DNA of 64,000 bases from JABWAN01 sp041918175 (GTDB lineage: Bacteria > Zhuqueibacterota > Zhuqueibacteria > Zhuqueibacterales > Zhuqueibacteraceae), in contig JAYRWE010000135.1 of the NCBI GenBank assembly GCA_041918175.1, positions 1 through 64,000 of the forward strand. Reading direction: 5' to 3'. Of the stretch, positions 25,201 to 32,228 are shown piece by piece. A program made the translations under genes and the position numbers. The notes under the pieces are model-generated. The model searched no databases. It was not told where the DNA came from and saw only the letters and a program-made list of their open reading frames with translations. Each line of letters opens with the position of its first letter. Within the stretch, counting starts at the first letter, position 1.

Positions 25201-26045
25201 TGCCATCCGCCTTCGGTTGCGAAATTGCCGCCCGTGCGCATTGCCAGCGTGCGCTCACGCAAAGGATCATGCAACACGACTCTTTCTTTTAAGGCGTCAC
25301 TGTTCGCGGTTTCAGCATTCGCGCGCAGCACAAAATCATCCACGGTCCAATCACCGTTGCGCTGCGTGTAGCCCGCGGCAAGCTCGATATAAAAGCGATC
25401 GTTTAAAGTAGACCCCGGCAAAGCAAAGGATTCGGCATACACCGTCTGCCAAAGGTCGCCGTCGAATGAAAATTGAAAATTGATCACACCTTCGCGCACC
25501 AGCATGCGCAAATAAGAATTGGGTGCAACTTCGATTTCGGGCGCGACTTCCAAGCCTTCCACAAAACCGGCCTTGCTCCATTGCACATAAAGCCGATATG
25601 GTCCGCTCAAGTCATCGCGCGCCGTATAAAACCGATAAAAATTTTGTTCGGAAGAAAACGCGATCGGAGAAGTGCTGGTTGCCGTCGTCGAAATGCCTAG
25701 CGCGCCGTCGCCGTTCGGCTCCGTCATTTTTATTTGAATGAAGCGCTCGCGCAGTGAAAATTTTTCGCGCGTGTGAATCCAGCCGCTGGTTTTGCCGAGC
25801 GAGCGCAGCGTGAGCGCGCCTTTTTGCAAAACGGAGTGATTGTCGGGATGATTGCCCCACACCCAATGCGCTTGCAAACGCGGCGAGGAAAAGTCATCAG
25901 CGAGTATAGGCGCGACGCGCTGCTCCTGCGCCAACAGCGCAGCCACGAACAACATCGGCGCAAATAGAGCTGCAGCGCTTCTGGGGAACGGCCAACGAAT
26001 GAACCTCGCGAAGAGGCGAGCTACAATGGTGTTGTTCGAGATCAT
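22263..26045 (-). CDS. Giant exported multidomain glycosidase-like protein (Fn3, DNRLRE, DUF5060, apiosidase-like barrel)
   Basis: The 1260-residue product begins with a signal-like helix (AAALFAPMLFVAALLAQ). In order I read a concanavalin-like region (residues ~40-250), a second jellyroll-like region (~270-460), an Fn3 domain (PPLIADLALTSVYANAARLQ), a DNRLRE/CBM96-like domain (QPSADTYVEKNNIYGERRSL), a second Fn3 domain (TPPLLTEVAISEVTANSATL), a DUF5060-like domain (LHEIFEAHFPAKN), an apiosidase-like TIM barrel (ELGYNFLQIAVLENEA ... AAFNVMWSLEELPMGQ) and a C-terminal collagen-binding-like domain (RGEWFNTRTGRWS). This order resembles GH140-type proteins. The start (ATG 26045) lacks a clear ribosome site; a GTG at 26096 is possible. 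Confidence 0.8.
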   Translation of the reverse strand: MISNNTIVARLFARFIRWPFPRSAAALFAPMLFVAALLAQEQRVAPILADDFSSPRLQAHWVWGNHPDNHSVLQKGALTLRSLGKTSGWIHTREKFSLRERFIQIKMTEPNGDGALGISTTATSTSPIAFSSEQNFYRFYTARDDLSGPYRLYVQWSKAGFVEGLEVAPEIEVAPNSYLRMLVREGVINFQFSFDGDLWQTVYAESFALPGSTLNDRFYIELAAGYTQRNGDWTVDDFVLRANAETANSDALKERVVLHDPLRERTLAMRTGGNFATEGGWQALGKEDMLFYDLGQYVENGVLEVTVRNFYPPEQNTAERHHFLAMFRNPWGNHHSVETQETFWDLHTGAMYAPGVKLQSSTNYADEKASIIKNPWQKEESYKLRVTWSGKEVQYFRNGALQARHTHDAAMQLRYLLLGRDYTVSGDLITNFSGNQYPAFRGPIFSDLSIKANVSAHDNTPPLIADLALTSVYANAARLQWTTSEPAHCWIEYGASPAYGQKTTLLGPPARQFSSVLSGLNTDQIYHYRIIAEDDAGNRMTSANATFTTMKSGLYLFQPSADTYVEKNNIYGERRSLGNFGWMNLLASEGRECYVRFEVAGVHGEVAHAALRLHGRQTGKGGGKWRALQAAWEEKTVTWQTKPHAEEEDLGYIDAVRENEWQGAALREVIAGNGVYDFALLGMGETVSFDARESTNHPPELIVALREQEATPPLLTEVAISEVTANSATLTWKTSEPATAIVAYGLNRSYESSVSDTSDFAFEHRLVLRRLQSYKQYHARVQSRDIAGNYSTATEVQFETLPARVERVALHEIFEAHFPAKNAGATPYVNGPEFTLTFTGTEGAASGRTISVAGFWDGKESYLVRFAPPANGVWAWQSQATDAGLDAQRGTLTCAGNLPQAHAAARGPVRSSQRFPATLAQADSLPFFLIGAELRAALKIALPDFQKYVAARAELGYNFLQIAVLENEASQPEEAAAFFMRDGDRLNPEYWRKLDERLAFANAQGMLVGLQLLPKAATTYFSNAEQVQRYVQYVVRRYAAFNVMWSLEELPMGQAFALEEIIAAIHANYPQRHALILSQASASRPEAVMMRAISESGTRTHNRQHVALRPLAASLDQNTLRQETWASVMRGEYPVLVEDLPQVITEENLYPSHLGFVQTLKDFWANDIHHGVPWWKFTRFETLAAERWLAGQPGQAYAVYAGAQKDFKLDLSETTSEIRGEWFNTRTGRWSTAFSGKASRNFTLKPPGEGFVAFLWVYGN

Positions 26046-26111
26046 AATGAAATAAGCATAGTAGAAAAACACCGCGCGGCTGCTTGCGCCATGCACTGCA
26101 ACGTCTCAACT

Positions 26112-26756
26112 TCACGCAGCAATGGGAAAAGCAGCCCATAAAAGATCCAATCTCTCACCGGCATGCCACACCTCGCTGCAAATCGGCTCCATGCCGACAT
26201 ACGCCTCATGAGTGCGCAGGAAATTTGCCAGCTCGCTGAAATCTTCTTTGCCCGCATTGCTCAACTTGGAACAGGCCAGCAATTTTTTTTCAAACGTCTC
26301 CGGCGCGCGCAGTTGGCCGCACCATAAGTCATTCAACTCCTCGCCGGCAAAACTTTGAATGAGCAATACCGCCCAATGTTCGGAGCGTTGCCAAAAGGCC
26401 TCGGTCGCCGCCGGTTCCACCCGCGGATAAGCTTGCGGCTGATAGCGCTCGAACGCTTGCGCCTGTCGCAAAATTTTGTGCGGAAGAATTTTTCCGAAAG
26501 TTTGCGCGGTAAGAAGAAACGTGATCTTTTGATTGGAAGCGAGCAGCTCCGGCGCGGGCGCATTGGCTTTGGCCGCAGGCTCCGCCGCGAGCGCGAAACC
26601 GGCGTGTAACAAATTCGCGCCGAAATGCAGCAACGCATTGCGCTCGGAAACGATCAGGCCGCGGCCGTCGTGCAGCGCGCCGATTTGTTTGAATGAATGA
26701 TTCAGGCTTTTCGCCGTGGCCGCCACGGCGTTTTTGAAGGATTGAGGCAGGCGCAT
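26112..26756 (-). CDS. Hypothetical protein
   Basis: A 214-residue, mainly helical, Ala/Leu-rich protein with no signal peptide or membrane helix. The N-terminus (MRLPQSFKNAVAATAKSLN) is basic. Aromatic-rich segments such as AFWQRSEHWAVLLIQSF and EVWHAGERLDLLWA suggest a globular fold, but I recognise no family. It is on the same strand as the large exported protein and starts 66 bases before it, so the two are probably cotranscribed. Confidence 0.6.
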   Translation of the reverse strand: MRLPQSFKNAVAATAKSLNHSFKQIGALHDGRGLIVSERNALLHFGANLLHAGFALAAEPAAKANAPAPELLASNQKITFLLTAQTFGKILPHKILRQAQAFERYQPQAYPRVEPAATEAFWQRSEHWAVLLIQSFAGEELNDLWCGQLRAPETFEKKLLACSKLSNAGKEDFSELANFLRTHEAYVGMEPICSEVWHAGERLDLLWAAFPIAA

Positions 26757-26951
26757 AAGGTATTCCTAGTGATCATGATGAATAACGGGATGAACGCCAG
26801 GAATAATACGTTCGCCAGCCGCAACGTGCAGACGAGATAAATATAAGGAGTCGTCACAGAGTAAGGAACAGTGCGCCAGTTCAACTTTAGAAGCTCACAA
26901 TACACGAGAAGTTTTTTTTGCTTTGTCGCTGCTCGACCCAGGTGTCATCTC

Positions 26952-27003
26952 CGCTTGTTTACCGAGGTGGCCTTTGCAAGCGGGCTGACTTCAAAGCGAT
27001 GGC
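26952..27003 (+). repeat. Conserved 55-bp motif, second copy
   Basis: CGCTTGTTTACC, CAAGCG and TGACTTCAAAGCGATGGC match the minus-strand sequence at 14755-14700 in the same order. The copies differ by a three-base gap and several substitutions. Confidence 0.5.
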
Positions 27004-27057
27004 ATCCCACTGCTTAACACTAATTTCAAAATTCCGCTTCTAAACCGCGAATAGTAC

Positions 27058-27262
27058 TACAACGTTAAGTTGAACCTGCATCCTAAAAGCGTTTAGAAGA
27101 CAGAAAGATGGAGGACAGAAAAATGTTAGTTGTTTTCTTTCGTATGGCGACATCAACTTCACTCGGCTGAACCCAGGCTTTATTTTTCTGCTCTACATTT
27201 TTCTGTCTTAAGCTTTTGCTTTAAGGCCATCGATGCGGCTAAACCAGAACTTAACGTTGTAA
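27058..27262. mobile_element. MITE-like element with 14-bp inverted ends
   Basis: TACAACGTTAAGTT at 27058-27071 is the exact reverse complement of AACTTAACGTTGTA at 27249-27262. Internally AGACAGAAA...GGACAGAAAAATG faces CATTTTTCTGTCTT. The 205-bp unit holds no gene and is flanked by A/T-rich bases. A transposase for it is not in the window. Confidence 0.6.
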
Positions 27263-27354
27263 TAATAGGCGCGAATGAACGCGAATTTAAAAAAACGGTT
27301 TATTCGCGCCTATTCGCGGTTCGAAAAACGAACAGATAATTCAATTGATGATGC

Positions 27355-28575
27355 TTAAAACTGCTGCAGAAATAGCCCGGAGCGCAGCTTGGGTTCAAAC
27401 CACGTCGACTTGGGCGGCATCAATTCGCCGCGATCCGAAACCGCAAACAGCTCCTCGAGCGCCGTTGGGAAAACGCTGAACGCCAATTGTGCTGCGCCGC
27501 TTGCCACGGCTTGTTGCAAAGCCTGCGTGCTGCGAATGCCGCCAACGAAGTCAATGCGCGCGTCCGTGCGCTGATCGACAATCCCGAAGTACGGCGCGAG
27601 CACTTGTTGTTGCAGCCGCGTCAAATCAAGTTGCACGAGCGGTTCGTCACTCGATGCCACGCGCAGAGTGAAACTGCGCCATTGACCTGCGCAATACACG
27701 CTCACTTCGCCTTTGCGCGCCGGTGTTGCCGTTGCGCTCTCCACATATGCAAAGTTGCTGCGCAGAAACGTGAGAAACGCGCCGGCATTCCACTCCGACA
27801 CATTCCGCACCAGGCGATTATATGGAAGAATGCGAAGCTGCTCCGCCGGAAAGAGCACGGCCGGGAAAAAATTATAAGCTTCGTTGCCGGTGTGGCTCGC
27901 GTTGCGTTGGCGTAATTCCGTGCGTGCGCGCCAGGCACTGGCGGAACGATGATGTCCATCCGCAATATATAATTTCGGCACGTGCGCGAAGGCGGCAACG
28001 AACGCCGCGTTTTCTTCCGCCTGCCACAGCGTGTGCTGCACGCCGTCTTCCGCAACAAAATCCCACAAAGGTTGCTGCCGCATAACTTCTGCGACGCGCG
28101 CGTCAATTTCAGCGCGGCCGCGATAAGCGAGCAATACCGGCTCGGCATGCGCGCCGAGCGCGAGCACGTGGCGCGTGCGGTCATTCTCTTTTTCCGGCTT
28201 GGTATTTTCATGTTTGCAGATCACGCCGCTTTCATATTCATCCACCGCGCAGCAGCCCACCACGCCGATTTGCGTATGCTCCGCCGTGCGGAGTCGATAA
28301 ACCAAAAGCTGCGGTGCCGCGCTGCGCAACAGCCAGCCGGCCTTTTCAAACGCAAGCAAGTTCTCGCGCGCTTGCTCATAAACGCGCTCATCATATGGCG
28401 AGGCCGTCTCCGGCAAATCCACCTCCGCGCGAATGATGCGCATAAAGCTCTGCGGATTATGCGCGGCAAAGGCGCGCGCTTCCGCCGCAGAAACCACATC
28501 ATAAGGCGGACAGGAAAGCCGCGGCGCAAGTTGCGCCGGCGGCAGCAGTGAAACGAATGGACGAAGTTGTGCCAT
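27355..28575 (-). CDS. DUF1015-family protein
   Basis: The 406-residue protein is a clear DUF1015 member: it starts QLRPFVSLLPPAQLAPRLSC, with PPYDVVSAAEAR, FMRIIRAEVDLP, a central YIADGHHRSASAWR motif and, near the end, GIRSTQALQQAV and MPPKSTWFEPKLRSGL. The GHHR and KSTWF motifs are invariant in the family and suggest an enzyme active site. Some members are annotated as phosphatases or kinases acting on serine, but the reaction here is not known. The ATG at 28575 has AGGA 9 bases upstream and begins at the conserved N-terminus. Confidence 0.9.
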   Translation of the reverse strand: MAQLRPFVSLLPPAQLAPRLSCPPYDVVSAAEARAFAAHNPQSFMRIIRAEVDLPETASPYDERVYEQARENLLAFEKAGWLLRSAAPQLLVYRLRTAEHTQIGVVGCCAVDEYESGVICKHENTKPEKENDRTRHVLALGAHAEPVLLAYRGRAEIDARVAEVMRQQPLWDFVAEDGVQHTLWQAEENAAFVAAFAHVPKLYIADGHHRSASAWRARTELRQRNASHTGNEAYNFFPAVLFPAEQLRILPYNRLVRNVSEWNAGAFLTFLRSNFAYVESATATPARKGEVSVYCAGQWRSFTLRVASSDEPLVQLDLTRLQQQVLAPYFGIVDQRTDARIDFVGGIRSTQALQQAVASGAAQLAFSVFPTALEELFAVSDRGELMPPKSTWFEPKLRSGLFLQQF

Positions 28576-29116
28576 GGGATGGTTCCTGTTTATTAGAGAG
28601 AGCGTTGCTAAACTTTTCAAGTTTAGTAAAGTTTTAGCATCGCGTGAAACGAGTGGAATTGTCAATTGCGAATTGTGAATGGCCAATTGTCAATTTTAGA
28701 ACTTTGCGGTCGTGATAATTCCATCGGAGTAATACTATAAATGCGCACATGTAGAACGAGCAAGCCGTAAATCTGTATTGTGTTTGTGGTTTGAGTTGCG
28801 ATGACACCCCCCGAACCCCCCTCAAGGGGGGAATTTTCAAATGTCCTCTGAGCGAAATTACGGCAAGAAAACTTTTTCCCGCCAAATAAGCAAGCGCCTG
28901 CTGGCTAGTCGCTCGATGCGCGCGTTGCCTAAAGATTTTCAATCACACCGTGCAACCTCCTTCTTCGCAAACCGCACGTTTTGTATGTATTCATACACAA
29001 GCCGTAATGAACAGAGAGTTATACCCGGTTTGTTCCGTCTTCGCGGACACGTCTATTAACCGTTTGTCGCAAATGTCGCGAAGCGTGCCGTTTTCATCGA
29101 CCTCAGAGGGTTGTCC
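28576..29116. other. Intergenic region with short palindromes
   Basis: Around 28655-28697 the words AATTGTCAATT and GAATTGTGAAT repeat in both orientations. CCCCCC at 28816-28821 and GGGGGG at 28826-28831 form a hairpin followed by AATTTT. Small frames here lack ribosome sites. The promoter of the kinase gene must lie in this stretch or just upstream, but I cannot place it. Confidence 0.5.
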
Positions 29117-31765
29117 ATGGCAGCAGTCAAAGTATTGGACCATAAATACGAAATCCTTTCCGAAATCAAACGCGGCGGATTCGGCGTGGTATATTATGGG
29201 CGCGATCGATTGTTCGATAAGCCCGTCGCCATCAAAGCGATCTCGCCCGAGTTGCTCGGCGAAGCCAAATACCTCGATCTCTTTCAAGCCGAGTCGTTGG
29301 CCGTCGCGCGCTTGAATCATCACAACATCATTCGTATTTATGACATCAAGCGCGAAGACGAGGGCCAGTTTTACATCATTATGGAGTTCATCGACGGCCT
29401 GGATTTGCGGCAATTGATCAATGCCGCGCGCAAGGATCGCCATTTATTGCCGCCGCATTTGAGCGCGTATATCATGGCCGAGGCGTGTGCCGGGTTGGAT
29501 TATGCCCACACGCGCCGCGATCCGGATACGCATCAGCCGTTGCACCTCATTCATCAAGACATTTCGCCGGGCAACATCATGATCAATCAACTCGGCGAAG
29601 TGAAGATCATTGATTTTGGTTTGGCGAATGCGCGCCGTCGCGGGCCGCGCCAGGGCGAGGGCAAGAATGAAGTTCTGATTCAAGGCAAGTTGGGGTATCT
29701 CGCGCCGGAGCAGGTGTTGAATAACGGGCCGCTCGATCATCGTCTTGATATCTTTGCGCTCGGCGCCGTGTTTTATGAAATGCTCACCGGGCAGCGTTTG
29801 TTCAAAGAAAATTCGCCGAGCAGCACGGTGCAAAGCCTGCGCAACGGCGCGTGGGATCTGGCGTTGCTCAAAGCCACGGACACGCCGGAGCCGTTGGTGC
29901 GCGTGGTCGAGCGCGCTTTGCAAAAAGAGCCACGGCAACGTTATCAATCCGCGAATCCAATCTACGTCGAGCTGATGAACTATCTTGCCACGCGCGAGCC
30001 GGCGTTGGATTATGCGCTCGAACTCGGCACGCTCGTGCAACGTCTCGCGCCTTCGCGCGCGCACGTGGCGCTCAATGAAACGCCTGCAACACAACCGCCG
30101 GTGATCACCGTGCCCGCATTTGAAGAAAATTTTTCGGGCAGCATGCCGCCGGAAGACTTCACCATTGCCGAAGCGGAAATGGTGTTGAACCTCGATGAAG
30201 GCAAACTGAATTTCAACCGCGAACCCGAGACGGAAAAATTTGATCCGACTCCGGTCTTGCCGTTCGAAGTCGACGTGCCGCCGCATGCAGAGCCGGAGCG
30301 CATGGAAACCGAAGCCGCGCCGATGCCGCAAGAAGGCGCGTTTTATAAAGTGATTGCCGAAGAGGAAGAAGAAAACGAAGCGCGCACCATCATCGACGTG
30401 GTGCGGCTCTCGGCGCGCACGCATCGCAAGGCGATTGTGCGCACACTCAGCGGCATGTTCGCCGTGTTCGCGCTGTTCGTCATCGCCGACGTGTGGGGAC
30501 GTTGGACCGCGCTCGGCACGGGCATTTATGATATGTTGTTTCCGCCGGCGATCAAGATCGTTTCGTTTCCGCCCGGCGCACAGGTGTATTTGGACGACGA
30601 GCCGTTGCCCAAAACCACGCCGCTGGCCATCGAAAAAATTTCTCCCGGCGTACACAAGCTTACGCTCACCCTGCCGCGCTTCGAATCCATCGTGCGCTCG
30701 ATTCAAGTGCCTTCGCAAGGCAGCATCACCGTTGCGGAAGAACGGCAACCCGAGGCCGATCAACCATACGTCTTTCGCTTTAAAACGATTTTGGAAGTCA
30801 CTTCCAAACCCGAGGGCGCGGAGGTTTATCTCAACGGCGCCAAATACGCGCAAGCCACGCCGTGCCGTGTCCTGCATGAAGTTTCGAGCGAGCCGTTGCA
30901 CATTGAATTGCGCAAAGAAGGTTTGATGACGCTTGGCGGTTTTAGCCTCAATACGATTTCCGGCACGGAGACGATTGAAGATCGCCGCTTATGGCAATTC
31001 GAACGCATCGAAGGCCAGCGCGAGCATTTCACTATCACCGGGACGTTTGTCAAACCGGTTACGATCAACTCCACGCCCAGCTTGGCCGAAATTTATGTTG
31101 ACGACGATGAAAACCCGGTGGGGCTGACGGGCTATGCCACGGAGCTGCTGCTCACCATCGGCTCGCATACCATCAAGTTAAAAAAAGAAAATTATCTGCC
31201 GCGCACCTTTGCGCTGGAGGTCAACGAAAACTCGCCCAGCGAATACGACGAAACGCTCTCGCGCCTGGTGCGCATCTTTGCGAAGAACGCAAACAGCGCG
31301 AGTGACGATGACATCAAAGCGCAGGTAACGGAAATCATCTACGCCGGGCGGAGCACCAAAATCAAAGCCACAACGCCGTGTGAGTTGACGCTCTTGCCTT
31401 ATCCCTACAAAGTGATTTTGAGCAAGCCCGGCTTGGCGGATTACGTGCTCACCATTCCCGCCGCGAGCAACGTCGCCATCGCGCGCATGTCGGCCGGCAG
31501 CATCATGACGGAAATTACCGTGCTCGATGATCGCAGCGGGCGCGCGTTAAACAACGTCGAAATTAGTTATCAAATCGCCTCGCGCACGAGCGAGCCGGAA
31601 GCTTTTTTTGGCGAAACCGATGAATCCGGCATTGCCGAGCGCAGCCTGCCGCCGGGAGAATATCGTTTGCGCGTGAAGAAGTTGGGATACGGCGTGAGCG
31701 TCAAACAAGTGCAAGTGAACGACGACCAGCGCCGCTTTGTGTTCAAGTTGGCGGCGTCAAAATAA
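29117..31765 (+). CDS. Membrane Ser/Thr protein kinase with extracytoplasmic PEGA repeats
   Basis: The 882-residue protein has a Hanks-type kinase domain (residues ~11-280): glycine loop IKRGGFGVVYYG, Lys40 in VAIKAIS, catalytic loop HQDISPGN with D148, DFG at 167-169 and the APEQ segment. The catalytic Arg is replaced by Gln (HQD, non-RD). An acidic linker leads to a membrane helix near 440-465. Outside follow PEGA-like domains from about 479 (VSFPPGAQVYLDDEPLP, TSKPEGAEVYLNG, NSTPSLAEIYVDDDENP) and a C-terminal carboxypeptidase-regulatory-like domain. The ATG at 29117 has GAGGG upstream. It heads the kinase-FHA-PP2C island and probably phosphorylates FHA or neighbouring proteins. Confidence 0.93.
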   Translation: MAAVKVLDHKYEILSEIKRGGFGVVYYGRDRLFDKPVAIKAISPELLGEAKYLDLFQAESLAVARLNHHNIIRIYDIKREDEGQFYIIMEFIDGLDLRQLINAARKDRHLLPPHLSAYIMAEACAGLDYAHTRRDPDTHQPLHLIHQDISPGNIMINQLGEVKIIDFGLANARRRGPRQGEGKNEVLIQGKLGYLAPEQVLNNGPLDHRLDIFALGAVFYEMLTGQRLFKENSPSSTVQSLRNGAWDLALLKATDTPEPLVRVVERALQKEPRQRYQSANPIYVELMNYLATREPALDYALELGTLVQRLAPSRAHVALNETPATQPPVITVPAFEENFSGSMPPEDFTIAEAEMVLNLDEGKLNFNREPETEKFDPTPVLPFEVDVPPHAEPERMETEAAPMPQEGAFYKVIAEEEEENEARTIIDVVRLSARTHRKAIVRTLSGMFAVFALFVIADVWGRWTALGTGIYDMLFPPAIKIVSFPPGAQVYLDDEPLPKTTPLAIEKISPGVHKLTLTLPRFESIVRSIQVPSQGSITVAEERQPEADQPYVFRFKTILEVTSKPEGAEVYLNGAKYAQATPCRVLHEVSSEPLHIELRKEGLMTLGGFSLNTISGTETIEDRRLWQFERIEGQREHFTITGTFVKPVTINSTPSLAEIYVDDDENPVGLTGYATELLLTIGSHTIKLKKENYLPRTFALEVNENSPSEYDETLSRLVRIFAKNANSASDDDIKAQVTEIIYAGRSTKIKATTPCELTLLPYPYKVILSKPGLADYVLTIPAASNVAIARMSAGSIMTEITVLDDRSGRALNNVEISYQIASRTSEPEAFFGETDESGIAERSLPPGEYRLRVKKLGYGVSVKQVQVNDDQRRFVFKLAASK

Positions 31766-31895
31766 GCAGATTTAAACTTTCGCCCACGCAACACCTGAAT
31801 TACGCAAAAAAAGCTTTTGTGTGATTTGTGTGTTTCGTGAGCGGAAAGAGAACCTGTTGAAATAGAATTAGAAACATCGATTACTGTTTCTACCG

Positions 31896-32075
31896 GAATT
31901 TTGCACTAACAATTTCGCCGCCATCGCCTGATGATGAATCATCAGCTAGGAGATGCAAGCCAACTAAAGTTGGCTACCACCCTACGGGTGATCAGCGATC
32001 TTTAGATCGCTTCCACCTTTTAGCCTGATGCTTCAGCATCAGGCGGAGGTTGGCGATTTCACCAATGCAAAATTC
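31896..32075. repeat. Family-B palindromic element, copy 2 (~180 bp)
   Basis: GAATTTTGCAC at 31896-31906 faces TGCAAAATTC at 32066-32075. Inside are CCTGATGATGAATCATCAG, CAACTAAAGTTG, CGATCTTTAGATCG and GCCTGATGCTTCAGCATCAGGC. The ends and last hairpin match copy 1 at 10586-10766; the middle hairpins use other words. Confidence 0.75.
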
Positions 32076-32098
32076 AGGTTCTATGCTGCGAGAGAGTG

Positions 32099-32190
32099 AG
32101 CATCAAGCATCGAGCAACCAGCATCAAGCATCGAGCAACCAGCATCAAGCCTCGAGCAACGAGCATCAAGCATCGAGCATCGAGCAACCA
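32099..32190. repeat. 21-bp tandem repeat, about four units
   Basis: The unit AGCATCAAGCATCGAGCAAC plus one C repeats at 32099, 32120, 32141 and 32162, with one or two substitutions and a partial duplication in the last unit. It ends about 40 bases before the FHA gene start, so copy-number change could alter its leader. Lacking unique spacers, it is not CRISPR. Confidence 0.9.
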
Positions 32191-32228
32191 ATCTCATCAC
32201 CTCTTTTCGTTAACGGCGATTCGATCAC

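Larger units (their letters stand above)
26757..27354. other. Gene-free stretch rich in repeats
   Basis: Nearly 600 bases without a convincing gene. It holds the second copy of the 55-bp motif, a MITE-like palindrome (annotated separately) and, at 27267-27332, an inverted pair AATAGGCGCGAAT...ATTCGCGCCTATT of a kind common in bacterial intergenic regions. No tRNA or CRISPR is seen. Confidence 0.6.

Noticed and set aside
27379..27410. tRNA-like TTC sequence GGTTCAAACC
   Set aside because: It lies inside the DUF1015 coding region and no cloverleaf can be drawn around it.
29444..30901. 485-residue minus-strand frame inside the kinase
   Set aside because: Antisense to a protein with clear kinase motifs.
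32099..32190. CRISPR array
   Set aside because: Units are contiguous with no unique spacers, and no cas gene is present.
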